Shown one piece after another: positions 1 to 8,968 of a DNA stretch of 64,000 nucleotides. The stretch is from Alteromonas sp. V450. Lineage in GTDB: Bacteria > Pseudomonadota > Gammaproteobacteria > Enterobacterales > Alteromonadaceae. Where the stretch lies: contig NZ_MODU01000004.1 in NCBI RefSeq assembly GCF_001885075.1, positions 3,968,001-4,032,000 of the forward strand. The letters run 5' to 3'. The notes under the pieces were generated by a model, which saw only the letters and a program-made list of their open reading frames with translations, was not told the DNA's origin and ran no database searches. Every line of letters begins with the position of its first letter. The first letter of the stretch is position 1. A program made the translations under genes and the position numbers.

Positions 1-17
1 GCACGGCAATGCTGAAA

Positions 18-52
18 AATGTTATAACATCACTAGATAATGTTATAACATC
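18..52 (+). promoter_or_regulatory. Tandem TGTTATAACA palindromes, probable Zur-type operator
   Basis: The 14-mer AATGTTATAACATC occurs twice, at 18-31 and 39-52. The copies are exactly 21 bp apart, so they lie on the same helix face. Each contains the perfect palindrome TGTTATAACA. They end 15 bp before the start codon of a metal-receptor-like TonB gene. Zur operators in gammaproteobacteria are TA-rich dyads built on TGTTATA/TATAACA half-sites, so Zur is the best guess; this dyad is shorter than the enterobacterial one. Another Fur-family regulator is possible. Confidence 0.6.
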
Positions 53-67
53 CTCAGAGGAATACCC

Positions 68-2581
68 ATGAAAATGCGTTCGCTGCTAAGTTTGTCCATA
101 GCAGGGCTGTTAAGTGCGCCTGTGTATGCCACCACAGTAACGGGAAAAGTCACCGACACGGCAGGGCAACCTGTCGCAGGGGCTGAAGTAAAAATTGAAG
201 GCAGCCGCCGCGTGGCTTACACCGATGTAAACGGTGTGTACCGCTTCGACGATGTAAAGCAGCCACATATTCATTTACATGTTTATTCTTCTAACTACAT
301 TCATGGCGATAACGACTTAGGCGACGTTAATACCGACCAAAAAGTCGACTTTGTCTTAAAGCCAGCATCCGTTGAAAATATTGTGGTTACCGCCAACGCG
401 CTTCAATCATCGGTACTCGAATCGGTTACGCCAGTGACGGTTATCGGAGCTGACAAGCTACGCAAAATTGAAGCACCAACCTTAGGTGAAACTCTCAAAA
501 ATGCGCCCGGTGTACACAGTACCTATTTTGGCCCAGTTTCAAGTAGCCCAATTATTCGTGGTAACGATGGTCCGCGTGTCAAGATTGTTCAAAACGGTTT
601 AGATGTTTCTGACGTATCTCGCGTTGGTCCAGATCATAACGTAGCGGCTACCCTTTCAAGCGCAACCCAAGTTGAAGTGTTGCGCGGCCCAGCAACGCTT
701 CAATACGGCAGTGGCGCTATTGGTGGTGTGGTGAACGTGGTTGACAAACGTATTCCTCAGTATCAGATAGACGGCGTAGAAGGTGAAGCTGAAACTAGCT
801 ACAGCACGGTGAATAATGGTTCTTATACCCGTGCTGATGTAACGGGTGGTAGCGGTAATATCGTATGGCATGTAGATGGCTTTTATCGCGACACAGACAA
901 CGCGGATATTCCGGGCTTTGCGTCTATCGAACCCGATGACGATGAGCCTAACGGTGAATTAGAAAGCAGCGCGATGGAAACTCGCAATATTGTTGCAGGT
1001 CTTTCTTACGTGGCAGAAGAAGGCTACTTCGGTTTTGCTGTAGAGCAGCTTGACAACGAATATGGCGTACCTGGTCATAGTCATGCTCATGGTGAAGAAG
1101 AGCACCATGAAGATCACGACGAAGAGCATGAGGGTGAAGAGCACGATCATGAAGAGCATGGTCATGACGAGCACGGTGAAGAAGGTGTGTTACTTGATGT
1201 GGATATGACTCGCTATCAAGCAGCAGGTGAATGGCACTCTCCAGTACGTGGGCTGACAAACCTCAAGTTTGCAGCAGCCTACACCGATTACAAACATGCT
1301 GAAATTGAAGACGGCGAGCCAGGTACGGTTTTTACTAATGAATCGAGCGATATCCGTCTATCTGCTTATCATGAAGAAGTGAATGGCTGGCATGGCGTAT
1401 TCGGCCTACAGTTTAATCATAGTGATTATAACGCTGTGGGTGAGGAAGCCTTTACTCCGGCTAATACTACATCAAGCTACGCACTTTATATTGTAGAGCA
1501 AAAAAATGTAGGCGATGTGACGTTTGAGCTTGGCGGCCGACTTGAGCGTACCACCTTGGACGCTGACGCCAGCGAAGTGGAACTTGAGGTTTTACATGAA
1601 GAGCATGAAGGCGAGGAACACGAAGGCGAAGAGCACGACGAGGAGCATGAAGGTGAAGAACATGAAGAGCATGCTGTTGCTTTCAACTTCCCTGACTACG
1701 ATTTTACCAGCTTATCGCTTTCAGCGGGCGCTAACTGGGAATACCAGGAAGGTCATTCAATTGCTGTGACCTTATCACGCAGCGAACGCGCGCCTAGCCA
1801 GCAAGAACTTTTCTCTGCAGGCCAGCATTTAGCAACGCAAAGCTACGAGGTGGGTTTAGTATTTGATATGGATGAAGAAGGCCATATTGAAGAAACGCTT
1901 AAAGGCGTAAAAGAAGAAGTCAGTACCAATCTTGACATTACGTTTCGTAAATATACCGGCAGTTGGGGCTACAGCGCGTCTTTCTTCTACAATCAAGCTG
2001 ACGACTATATCTTCCAAACAAGCACTGGCTTAATTGCGCTTGGTGAGCACGAAGAACATGATGAGCACGAAGAAGAAGGATTAGAGAGCGAGCATGAAGA
2101 GCATGGACATGATGAGCACGGCGATGAAGAAGGTTTGCCAATCTATTATTTCCAGCAGGCTGACGCCGACATCTGGGGCTTCGAAGCGGAGACTTACGTT
2201 GATTTAACAGACACGCTGCGCTTAACTGTATTTGGTGACTATATTCGTGCAGAGATAGAAGATGACAATCTTCCGCGCACACCGCCAATGCGTTTTGGTA
2301 GTGAACTAAGCTACGTGAACGATGGTTTGAGCGCTGACGTGGGCTTTACGTGGTACGACGACCAGGAGGACGTTGCATCATTTGAGACTACAACAGATGG
2401 CTATACGCTAGTTAACGCGAGCGTACAATATGAGTTTGGCACACAGGGCATTGAATGGGTAGTGTTTGCTCGTGGTGAAAACCTAACTGACGAAGAAGCC
2501 CGTGTTCATACATCTTTCTTAAAAGACCAAGCACCGCTTCCAGGTAGAAACTTTACTATGGGTGTGAGAGCGTTGTTTTAA
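68..2581 (+). CDS. TonB-dependent outer-membrane receptor with His-rich loops (ZnuD-like, probable zinc uptake)
   Basis: This is an 837-aa outer-membrane receptor. A signal peptide of about 21 residues ends at VYA. A carboxypeptidase-regulatory-like beta domain follows (about 22-97), then a TonB-box-like ENIVVTA (about 103-109), a plug (about 115-225) and a beta-barrel ending in aromatic Phe. Three His/Glu/Asp-rich inserts lie at about 336-372, 509-536 and 658-688, in positions expected for surface loops. Such loops are known from the zinc receptor ZnuD and suggest capture of zinc or a similar divalent metal. GAGG at 57-60 supports the start. Two palindromes immediately upstream point to metal-dependent repression. 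It is monocistronic, with a strong terminator 30 bp downstream. The metal specificity is inferred. Confidence 0.85.
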   Translation: MKMRSLLSLSIAGLLSAPVYATTVTGKVTDTAGQPVAGAEVKIEGSRRVAYTDVNGVYRFDDVKQPHIHLHVYSSNYIHGDNDLGDVNTDQKVDFVLKPASVENIVVTANALQSSVLESVTPVTVIGADKLRKIEAPTLGETLKNAPGVHSTYFGPVSSSPIIRGNDGPRVKIVQNGLDVSDVSRVGPDHNVAATLSSATQVEVLRGPATLQYGSGAIGGVVNVVDKRIPQYQIDGVEGEAETSYSTVNNGSYTRADVTGGSGNIVWHVDGFYRDTDNADIPGFASIEPDDDEPNGELESSAMETRNIVAGLSYVAEEGYFGFAVEQLDNEYGVPGHSHAHGEEEHHEDHDEEHEGEEHDHEEHGHDEHGEEGVLLDVDMTRYQAAGEWHSPVRGLTNLKFAAAYTDYKHAEIEDGEPGTVFTNESSDIRLSAYHEEVNGWHGVFGLQFNHSDYNAVGEEAFTPANTTSSYALYIVEQKNVGDVTFELGGRLERTTLDADASEVELEVLHEEHEGEEHEGEEHDEEHEGEEHEEHAVAFNFPDYDFTSLSLSAGANWEYQEGHSIAVTLSRSERAPSQQELFSAGQHLATQSYEVGLVFDMDEEGHIEETLKGVKEEVSTNLDITFRKYTGSWGYSASFFYNQADDYIFQTSTGLIALGEHEEHDEHEEEGLESEHEEHGHDEHGDEEGLPIYYFQQADADIWGFEAETYVDLTDTLRLTVFGDYIRAEIEDDNLPRTPPMRFGSELSYVNDGLSADVGFTWYDDQEDVASFETTTDGYTLVNASVQYEFGTQGIEWVVFARGENLTDEEARVHTSFLKDQAPLPGRNFTMGVRALF

Positions 2582-2611
2582 GCACAAGCTAGAAACATAG
2601 CGCGGTTTTAG

Positions 2612-2639
2612 AAGGCGGTGTAGCAACACCGCCTTTTTT
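2612..2639 (+). terminator. Rho-independent terminator of the TonB receptor gene
   Basis: A perfect 10-bp stem (AAGGCGGTGT / ACACCGCCTT) encloses an AGCA tetraloop and runs into a T stretch. Confidence 0.93.
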
Positions 2640-2683
2640 GTTAGTACGAAAATTACCGATGACGCAGCCAAAAAAGGTATTGA

Positions 2684-3325
2684 ATGAGTGATGTTGTAAA
2701 GTGGTTAAACAATCTCAATCACAAGCACATGGTATTGGGGTATGGAAGCTTGTTAAGTAAAGACAGCCGAGAACGTTTTTCAAACATTTATACACAATCT
2801 ATTCCCGTAAATGTGAAGGGGTTTGAACGGGGCTGGATAACCCGTAGTGAGCAAGAGCAACAGACGTACGTGGGGGCTATTCGAAACCGAGATAAACAAT
2901 TAAACGCACACTTGATCCCCACCGATATCAATCCCGGCTTACAAGAGCGAGAAAAAGATTATCGATTTATACAGGTGGCTCTACACGATATTCATCTTAA
3001 CCGTTCAACTTCCCTCGCAAGAGAAGAGCAAGTTGCAATTGAAAATGCGCTCGCACCTTTTACGTTTTGGATGTGTGAAACATTGGCTGTTCAACCTGCT
3101 TCACACCGTTATCCGGTGCACCAAACGTATATCGACACATGTATTTCAGGGTGCTTGGAACAGGGAGGGGAAGTTGAAGCACAAGCATTTATTGCTCAAA
3201 CATCGTTCTGGCGACACAATAGAGTGAATGATCGACGTTCACCGAAGTATCCGAGAGCGGCCGTAGTCGATATAGCCAACCAACAAAAAATAGACGAATT
3301 GCTGGTAGGCACTGAGTCGATGTAA
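2684..3325 (+). CDS. Gamma-glutamylcyclotransferase-like protein
   Basis: This 213-aa cytoplasmic protein has the glycine-rich signature LGYGSLLS near residues 18-25. That signature begins the AIG2/ChaC-like gamma-glutamylcyclotransferase fold and shapes the gamma-glutamyl binding pocket. Family members release 5-oxoproline from gamma-glutamyl compounds, but small bacterial paralogues differ in substrate and none can be assigned here. There is no signal peptide or membrane segment. It stands alone between the TonB receptor terminator and a GNAT gene 58 bp downstream. The fold call is good; the reaction is uncertain. Confidence 0.7.
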   Translation: MSDVVKWLNNLNHKHMVLGYGSLLSKDSRERFSNIYTQSIPVNVKGFERGWITRSEQEQQTYVGAIRNRDKQLNAHLIPTDINPGLQEREKDYRFIQVALHDIHLNRSTSLAREEQVAIENALAPFTFWMCETLAVQPASHRYPVHQTYIDTCISGCLEQGGEVEAQAFIAQTSFWRHNRVNDRRSPKYPRAAVVDIANQQKIDELLVGTESM

Positions 3326-3383
3326 CTACTGCTACAAGACGCAATGATAACGTTGAGAACACTGCCCCTAAGAGGTAACGCCT

Positions 3384-3908
3384 GTGGCCGAACGGATCGC
3401 ACATTTAAAAAGTGAAAGACTCTTTCTAAGACCGCTTACCTTTGCTGACAAACACTGGGTCTTAGCGCTTCAGAAAGAGGAAATGTGGTTAAAATTTATT
3501 GGCAGCCGAAATGTTAATTCACTCGATGACGCGTGCGATTATATAGCAAGAACTAACGCGCAAAGAGAAGAGTGGGGATACGGTTTGCTTGCTGTTGAGG
3601 ATAAGCATAACAACATACCGCTCGGTGTTTGCGGTCTGTTTAACCGCTTTGCTTTTGAATGTCCCGATTTGGGTTTTGCTATGCTGCCTCAGGCAAGGGG
3701 ACAGGGGCTCTGCTATGAAGCGTGCAATGCAGTAATAGGCTGGGCACGCGAAAATGGGTATGCGTTTCTCACTGCAATGACACATCCTAAGAATAAAAAA
3801 TCTCAGCAATTGTTACTGCGTTTAGGGTTTGAGGACCACGGGTTTTACTTTGATAAAAGCTTTGAACAACAGCGCCTATTTTGGTTGACGCTACACCGAC
3901 CACGCTGA
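3384..3908 (+). CDS. GNAT-family N-acetyltransferase (RimJ/RimL type)
   Basis: This 174-aa protein starts at a GTG codon preceded by AGAGG (3371-3375). It opens with SERLFLRPL, the usual first strand of RimJ/RimL-type acetyltransferases. The acetyl-CoA pyrophosphate loop is visible as QARGQGLCYEA (about residues 105-115). The NKKSQQLLLRLGFEDHG segment (about 137-153) matches the conserved C-terminal NxxSxxllxklGF element. It would transfer acetyl from acetyl-CoA to a protein N-terminus, amino acid or small amine. The acceptor cannot be told from sequence. Confidence 0.85.
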   Translation: MAERIAHLKSERLFLRPLTFADKHWVLALQKEEMWLKFIGSRNVNSLDDACDYIARTNAQREEWGYGLLAVEDKHNNIPLGVCGLFNRFAFECPDLGFAMLPQARGQGLCYEACNAVIGWARENGYAFLTAMTHPKNKKSQQLLLRLGFEDHGFYFDKSFEQQRLFWLTLHRPR

Positions 3909-3958
3909 ATAGGTAGGTAACGACGCGCCCGTCGCAACCTACGTTCACGAAGGTAAAT

Positions 3959-4567
3959 TTATAGTGGCGGTAGTACGGTCATTTTTTTTATGATTATCGG
4001 CTCAATAGGCACGTTGTTAGCATTTAAGCGAATTGAGTATTCAGTTTCTACCTCTGACATGGCGTCAACAATTTCTTCGCCTTCTACTATGACGCCAAAA
4101 ACTGCGTAACCCCAGTCTCTTCCCGGATTTAAGCTGCTGTTATCATTCACGTTAAAGAAAAACTGCCGGTTCGCCGTGTGCGGATCATTTTGCCTGGCCA
4201 TTGCAATGGTATAAAGGTCGTTAGTTAAACCATTACCCGACTCATTGAAGATATCTGGAAAGTTTGACTTGCCGTTGAAGTCGGCGGTATACCCTCCACC
4301 TTGCACAACAAATCCTCTCACAATGCGGTGAAAAATAGTGTCTTCATAAGCGCGCTTGTCTACATAGCGCAGAAAATTATTTGCGGTAATGGGCGCCCGT
4401 CTTCGGTCTAACTCAACCACGATATCGCCCATAGTGGTTTCAATCTTAACCCGTGGATAGTAGTTATCAGGCTGTACGTGAGAGCCATCGTCTTTTTTTG
4501 CCATAACCGCAGAGCTACTGGTTATCAGCATAATAGCGAAAAGAACGGGGAAGAGTAGTCTATTCAT
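3959..4567 (-). CDS. Periplasmic cyclophilin-type peptidyl-prolyl isomerase
   Basis: This 202-aa exported cyclophilin catalyses cis-trans isomerisation of prolyl bonds during folding of envelope proteins. The Met at 4567 is preferred over an upstream in-frame start at 4603. AAAGG lies seven bases before it, and the protein then begins directly with a Sec signal peptide (cleavage near VMA). The cyclophilin core shows TIFHRIVRGFVVQGG with the catalytic Arg, and QFFFNVNDN in the substrate pocket. The usual distal Trp region reads GYAVFGVIVEG, as in bacterial PpiA/PpiB. It lies 50 bp downstream of rlmG on the same strand and may be co-transcribed. PpiA is the nearest named relative. Confidence 0.9.
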   Translation of the reverse strand: MNRLLFPVLFAIMLITSSSAVMAKKDDGSHVQPDNYYPRVKIETTMGDIVVELDRRRAPITANNFLRYVDKRAYEDTIFHRIVRGFVVQGGGYTADFNGKSNFPDIFNESGNGLTNDLYTIAMARQNDPHTANRQFFFNVNDNSSLNPGRDWGYAVFGVIVEGEEIVDAMSEVETEYSIRLNANNVPIEPIIIKKMTVLPPL

Positions 4568-4617
4568 AAACGTGCCTTTAAAAGTATTTCTTATTTCGCG
4601 CATCTCATTTTAAGCGC

Positions 4618-5850
4618 TTAACGTTTTGCTGTGCCTAAGATAACGAACTTTTTGTCACTCGCAAGTACCTTTGCGCCGCCAAACAGCTTTTTAAGTTTAA
4701 TGTGATAGTCGAGGTGTCGGTTTCCTACCACGACCAAGTGACCACTTTTGATAAGCAGTTCACGAGAGTCTGTAAACATTTGCCAGGCAATGTGATCGGT
4801 AATGGCGTTTTGCTGATGAAAAGGCGGGTTACACAAAATTTTGGTAACGGCAGGTCTATTTTCACGATTCAAAAGAGTTTCTAAACAGTTACTTGCCACA
4901 AATTCGCACTGGTCAATTTTATCCGGAAAGTTGTTTAGTACATTACGTCTGGCACTTTCTAGCGCCATATATGACTCGTCCACGAATATAACTTTGGCAT
5001 CAGGAGCAAGCGACAGCGCATTTACCCCAAGAACGCCGTTGCCGCAGCCTAAATCTACTACCACGTCATTAGCACTCACCGTCATGTGTTCAAGCATAAT
5101 GCGTGCGCCGATATCTAGTGATTGTCGGGAGAACGTGTTAGCAAGGTTATCTATGGTAAGTAGTTCACCCGTTGTGCTTTTACACTGCCAACGCGTTGGA
5201 TAAGGCGAATTAGCGAGTTTGATTGAATTACGAGGGGTGGCAAACACAAGTCGTGATTTCTTTTTGGCAAGAGAAGTCGTGGTGGGACCAATGTATCGCT
5301 CAAATAGGTTGAGTACCGATTTGGTAATCGCTTTCACTTTGCCCGTGGCGACAATATGTGTGTCAGGTGTAATATATTTCTGTAAATCAATCAGCTGTTG
5401 CTCAAGAAGAGCAAGGGCGCGGGGGACCTTAAGCACTATAAGACTCGGGGCTTGTGCTGGCTCGAACGTTAAGCTTTGCACGCTGGTTAGTGTCTTTAGC
5501 GGCGCGCAATGTAGTGCATTTTTGTCATCGGCTGCAGAAATATCTAGTAGCTGGTTGGCTTTCAAATTCTCATGTAACGATCGTAGCGATATGTAGGAGT
5601 CAGAAACCCAGTGCGGCGCCAAATGAGAGAACCAGCAACCCAATGCGCCAAAATCATCGTTAAATATCATCACCGCGCCGTCACTATCACCGCGGCCAAC
5701 GGGAAGCTTCGCGTCACTTATTAACGTCTCAATATGTTCAATGATAAGTTCATCGGCGCTATCCCATGCTTGAAGGCTTACGTGCTGATGTTTCTCGGGA
5801 TAGCGGATCAGCGAAAACTGTCGGTCGGCAAAAATAAATTCTGTATTCAT
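4618..5850 (-). CDS. rlmG: 23S rRNA (guanine-N2) methyltransferase RlmG
   Basis: This 410-aa SAM-dependent methyltransferase is expected to modify G1835 of 23S rRNA, as E. coli RlmG does. Like RlmG and RsmC it has two methyltransferase-like halves: a degenerate N-terminal half (about 1-190) and a catalytic C-terminal half. The C-terminal half carries the SAM loop DLGCGNGVLGVNAL and the target-base motif CNPPFH. The early segment LQAWDSADELII matches the RlmG N-terminus. ATG at 5850 is chosen; the alternative is a GTG at 5886 with no better ribosome site. The next gene, a cyclophilin, follows on the same strand. Confidence 0.9.
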   Translation of the reverse strand: MNTEFIFADRQFSLIRYPEKHQHVSLQAWDSADELIIEHIETLISDAKLPVGRGDSDGAVMIFNDDFGALGCWFSHLAPHWVSDSYISLRSLHENLKANQLLDISAADDKNALHCAPLKTLTSVQSLTFEPAQAPSLIVLKVPRALALLEQQLIDLQKYITPDTHIVATGKVKAITKSVLNLFERYIGPTTTSLAKKKSRLVFATPRNSIKLANSPYPTRWQCKSTTGELLTIDNLANTFSRQSLDIGARIMLEHMTVSANDVVVDLGCGNGVLGVNALSLAPDAKVIFVDESYMALESARRNVLNNFPDKIDQCEFVASNCLETLLNRENRPAVTKILCNPPFHQQNAITDHIAWQMFTDSRELLIKSGHLVVVGNRHLDYHIKLKKLFGGAKVLASDKKFVILGTAKR

Positions 5851-6144
5851 TGAAGTCTTTTTTAAAGAAAGGCGCAAAGCATTCACATTTGGGAATGCGT
5901 TTTTAATTTAAGTACTCAATAGCTATATTAACATATCAATACCATGGCTCTAACCAATTAGGCGTTATTCTAGATTTTGAATGTAATTTAATAAAAGGCC
6001 ATCTTGCTTACGCTCACAACAATCCACATTTGCAGTACGTACGTAAACAATCGTATAAGCTGTGTTTATTGGTGTTTAATTGGCACCATCAAACTGTTGT
6101 TTTAAAAACAATTTTACTCATCTATAAAAGACACATAGTTACGC
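5851..6144. other. Divergent intergenic region between rlmG and the alkB-like gene
   Basis: These 294 bp are AT-rich and must hold the promoters of both divergent genes. I found no convincing operator, RNA gene or small ORF. Confidence 0.5.
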
Positions 6145-6786
6145 ATGCAATTTTCTCTTTTTGAGACACCAAAAGACCGTATTACACCTTTTAAGCTGCC
6201 GCTGTCAGAAGGCGACGTAACTTATTTTCCCAATGCATTATCAAAAAATGACGCAGATCTTTTTTTTACGCAACTGCAGAACGAATTACCCTGGCGACAA
6301 GATACGATTAAGTTGTTTGGCAAGCCGGTAAAAATACCTCGTCTTCAAAGCTGGCACGGTGATCCTGCGTGTACTTATACCTATTCAAACCTGACCATGT
6401 CGCCGAATCCTTGGACTACAAGTCTTTCCCACATTAAAGATCGTTGTGAAGCGCTATGCGCTTTAAACCACAAATCGACGTTTAACAGTGTACTAGCGAA
6501 CTGGTATCGAGACGGGCAAGACAGCATGAGTTTTCATTCAGATGATGAACCTGAATTGGGTGTCAACCCCGTTATTGCTTCAGTCACCTTAGGAGAGGCA
6601 AGGCCGTTTGTGTTAAAGCACAAAGAAACAAAAGAAAAGTTTACTCAAATCCTTGAGCACGGCAGTTTATTGATAATGGCAGGAACGACACAAAGTCATT
6701 ATGTACACGGTATTGCTAAGACGGCTAAACCTATTGGTGGTAGAATTAACCTCACATTTCGACATCTTATTCAAAGAGCAAGGTAA
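6145..6786 (+). CDS. AlkB-like 2-oxoglutarate/Fe(II) dioxygenase (DNA/RNA dealkylation)
   Basis: This 213-aa protein is of the AlkB family (ALKBH2/3-like branch). These enzymes remove methyl groups from 1-methyladenine and 3-methylcytosine by oxidative demethylation. The iron-binding pair is visible as HSDDE (about residues 131-135, His and Asp). The distal His is in SHYVHGI (about 190-196), and the 2-oxoglutarate-binding Arg lies in GGRINLTFR (about 200-208). NWYRDGQDSMSFHSD is typical of the ALKBH2/3 group. It is followed after 5 bp by bolA, so the two are probably translationally coupled. There is no adaptive Ada gene nearby. Confidence 0.9.
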   Translation: MQFSLFETPKDRITPFKLPLSEGDVTYFPNALSKNDADLFFTQLQNELPWRQDTIKLFGKPVKIPRLQSWHGDPACTYTYSNLTMSPNPWTTSLSHIKDRCEALCALNHKSTFNSVLANWYRDGQDSMSFHSDDEPELGVNPVIASVTLGEARPFVLKHKETKEKFTQILEHGSLLIMAGTTQSHYVHGIAKTAKPIGGRINLTFRHLIQRAR

Positions 6787-6791
6787 GCCAA

Positions 6792-7112
6792 ATGCAAATA
6801 AAAGCGTTTCTAGAAACCACAATCGAGTCTGCACTTAGCCCAAGGTATCTCGAAGTCGTTGATGAGAGCTTTATGCACAATGTGCCAGAAGGTGCGCAAA
6901 GCCATTTTAAAGTAACGGTAGTGAGTGACGCCTTCGAAGGAAAACGATTAATTGCACGGCACAGAGAAATTAACGGCCTTGCGGCTGAAGTCTTACAGGG
7001 ACCTGTGCATGCGTTAGCACTTCATACATATACGCCCGACGAGTGGGAAGCACGAGGCGGGCAAACACTCTCATCGCCCCACTGTCTAGGCGGTAGTAAA
7101 CACGACAAATAG
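6792..7112 (+). CDS. bolA: BolA family protein
   Basis: This is a 106-aa BolA protein. BolA proteins pair with monothiol glutaredoxins around a [2Fe-2S] cluster and influence cell shape, stress response and iron handling. The family core appears as SHFKVTVVSDAFEGKRLIARHR (about residues 36-57), with the HALALHTYTPDEW end that separates BolA proper from the shorter IbaG. The conserved C-terminal His is in HALALH. It begins 5 bp after the alkB-like stop codon. No glutaredoxin is nearby. Confidence 0.92.
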   Translation: MQIKAFLETTIESALSPRYLEVVDESFMHNVPEGAQSHFKVTVVSDAFEGKRLIARHREINGLAAEVLQGPVHALALHTYTPDEWEARGGQTLSSPHCLGGSKHDK

Positions 7113-7142
7113 CGTCTTTATTAACTAAATGGAAGTAGAGTT

Positions 7143-7835
7143 ATGACAAGCAGCAAATCGAAAGCCGGCGGTGTGCTTACCCCGTTTTGGGACATTATCA
7201 AAACCCCCTCTATTCAGGTTTTATTACTTGGAACCGGGTTCTTGTTAACCATGCTTTTTGTATACATGGGTGTTCTAACAGCGTTCGATAAAGCTGTTTT
7301 TAATACGCTAAGCGAATTTGGCAACGTATCAGGCTGGAAGAGTGACGTACTTAGAGATACTACGGCACTAGGCAGCAACACCGTGCTCATTTTTGTTGTG
7401 GTATCGGTCGCGGGAGCATTAAATATAGCGGGCGAGAATAAAAAAGCACTCACGTTTGTCGTTGCTGTTGCAGTTGGAATTGCTATGACATTTCTGCTTA
7501 AAGCCGGTATTGCGAGACCGCGTCCTTCGTTAGCCCTGCAGCATGTTGACGTGTACACGCAAAGTTTTCCTTCCGCGCACGCTACGCTATCTACACTCGT
7601 TTACTTTTATGTGGCCCACTTACTTACGCATCTAGCACGAAGCAAACCTGTTCGAATATGGATATATATTGCCACTACGTTGCTAGTTTTTTGCATTGGT
7701 TTAAGCCGAGTTTTGCTTGGCGTACACTGGCCTAGCGATATTATTGCTGGGTGGTTCGCAGGCGGAAGCATGGCCGCGTTTTGCTTCTACATCATAAAAT
7801 GGAAACGTAGGCTAAGTATTAAAAGCGAAGAGTAA
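7143..7835 (+). CDS. PAP2-family membrane phosphatase
   Basis: This is a 230-aa integral membrane phosphatase with about six hydrophobic segments. All three phosphatase motifs are present: KAGIARPRP (KX6RP, about 119-127), PSAHA (about 142-146, with the catalytic His) and SRVLLGVHWPSD (SRX5HX3D, about 190-201). The family removes phosphate from lipid phosphates such as phosphatidic acid, phosphatidylglycerol phosphate or undecaprenyl pyrophosphate. The active site faces the periplasm. The exact substrate cannot be read from sequence. It follows bolA by 30 bp on the same strand. Confidence 0.88.
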   Translation: MTSSKSKAGGVLTPFWDIIKTPSIQVLLLGTGFLLTMLFVYMGVLTAFDKAVFNTLSEFGNVSGWKSDVLRDTTALGSNTVLIFVVVSVAGALNIAGENKKALTFVVAVAVGIAMTFLLKAGIARPRPSLALQHVDVYTQSFPSAHATLSTLVYFYVAHLLTHLARSKPVRIWIYIATTLLVFCIGLSRVLLGVHWPSDIIAGWFAGGSMAAFCFYIIKWKRRLSIKSEE

Positions 7836-7982
7836 GCGGCCTAACTAATTAACCACAGAACCGCACCGGTTTCCGTTTACATATTCAGGCGGGGTGCTTG
7901 TATGCATATAGCGCCCTCTCAAATCATTGTCGAATGATGTAGTTAAAAAGCAGTTAAATTTTGCCCGCTTAGGCATACGTCG

Positions 7983-7998
7983 TTGTAAATTGTTACAA
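7983..7998. promoter_or_regulatory. Inverted repeat upstream of the ABC/peptidase operon
   Basis: TTGTAA-ATTG-TTACAA is a 6-bp perfect dyad 72 bp upstream of the ABC ATPase start, in an otherwise featureless 234-bp gap. It could be an operator. Nothing identifies the regulator. Confidence 0.3.
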
Positions 7999-8069
7999 AT
8001 TTAGAGGTTACGCCTTTCAAAGGATAGCGTAGCTTAGAAAACACACAATTTTAAGCAGACGGACCAGCA

Positions 8070-8957
8070 ATGCTCTCAATTAGTCATCTTACCAAAACAT
8101 ATTCAAATGGCGTTCGCGCGCTTGACGGTATTAATCTCAATATTCCTAAAGGCATGTTTGGCCTGCTCGGCCCTAATGGTGCGGGCAAGTCGTCTTTGAT
8201 GAGAACGATTGCTACATTACAAGCACCTGATGAGGGCAGTATTGTTTTCGATGGAACGGACGTGATTGCCAAGCCTAACGAATTGCGTCAGCGGCTGGGA
8301 TATTTGCCGCAAGATTTTGGTGTGTACCCACGAATAAGCGCGCAAAAGCTGTTAGACCATTTGGCTGTTCTAAAGGGGTTAAGTAACAAAGCGGAGCGCA
8401 AAGAAGCTGTGGAAGGGCTATTGGTACATACCAATCTGTGGCAGCATCGAGATAAGGCGGTTAGCGGCTATTCGGGGGGAATGCGTCAGCGTTTCGGTAT
8501 CGCTCAAGCGCTACTTGGCGATCCCGACTTGATTATTGTGGATGAGCCAACTGCGGGTCTTGATCCTGAAGAACGCAATCGATTTCATAACCTTTTAGTG
8601 AGTTTGGGCGAAGAAAAAGTCATTATTCTTTCTACACACATCGTGGATGATGTTTCTGAGCTTTGCCCTAATATGGCAGTGCTCGGGCAGGGACAAATCT
8701 TGTTAGAGGGGAACCCTGTTGAACTCACCTATCAGTTAGAAGGGCGTATTTGGTGTAAGCAGGTCAGTGTGGAAGAACTGAAAGAAATTGAGCAACAGTA
8801 TAGCCTTATTTCTTCTCGTCTTATTGCCGGTAAGCATGTTGTGCACATTATGGCCGATGAAGCGCCAGAAGGCTTTATCGCGGCACCAGCCAACCTTGAA
8901 GATGTTTATTTCTCAACGCTTTACAATTCCCGCAAGAGTCCGGCAAAGGCAGCATAA
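8070..8957 (+). CDS. ABC transporter ATP-binding protein
   Basis: This is a 295-aa ABC-2-type ATPase. Walker A is GPNGAGKSS (about residues 34-42), the signature is YSGGMRQR (about 136-143), Walker B is LIIVDEPTAGLDP (about 156-168), and the switch His is in STHIVDD. The C-terminal 80 residues lie beyond the ATPase core. It sits 11 bp upstream of the fused permease/peptidase and is clearly its energy-coupling partner. Together they form a two-gene transporter of unknown cargo at the inner membrane. Confidence 0.93.
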   Translation: MLSISHLTKTYSNGVRALDGINLNIPKGMFGLLGPNGAGKSSLMRTIATLQAPDEGSIVFDGTDVIAKPNELRQRLGYLPQDFGVYPRISAQKLLDHLAVLKGLSNKAERKEAVEGLLVHTNLWQHRDKAVSGYSGGMRQRFGIAQALLGDPDLIIVDEPTAGLDPEERNRFHNLLVSLGEEKVIILSTHIVDDVSELCPNMAVLGQGQILLEGNPVELTYQLEGRIWCKQVSVEELKEIEQQYSLISSRLIAGKHVVHIMADEAPEGFIAAPANLEDVYFSTLYNSRKSPAKAA

Positions 8958-8968
8958 GGAGATACATC

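Noticed and set aside
1074-2130. Apparent tandem GAAGAGCATGA-type DNA repeats that could suggest a repeat array
   Set aside because: They are codon-level repeats encoding the His/Glu/Asp loops of the receptor, not a CRISPR or satellite array.
948-2288. Long reading frames opposite and out of frame with the TonB receptor gene
   Set aside because: They are mirror translations of the His/Glu-rich codons (Cys/Ser- or His/Leu-rich strings) and have no ribosome sites.
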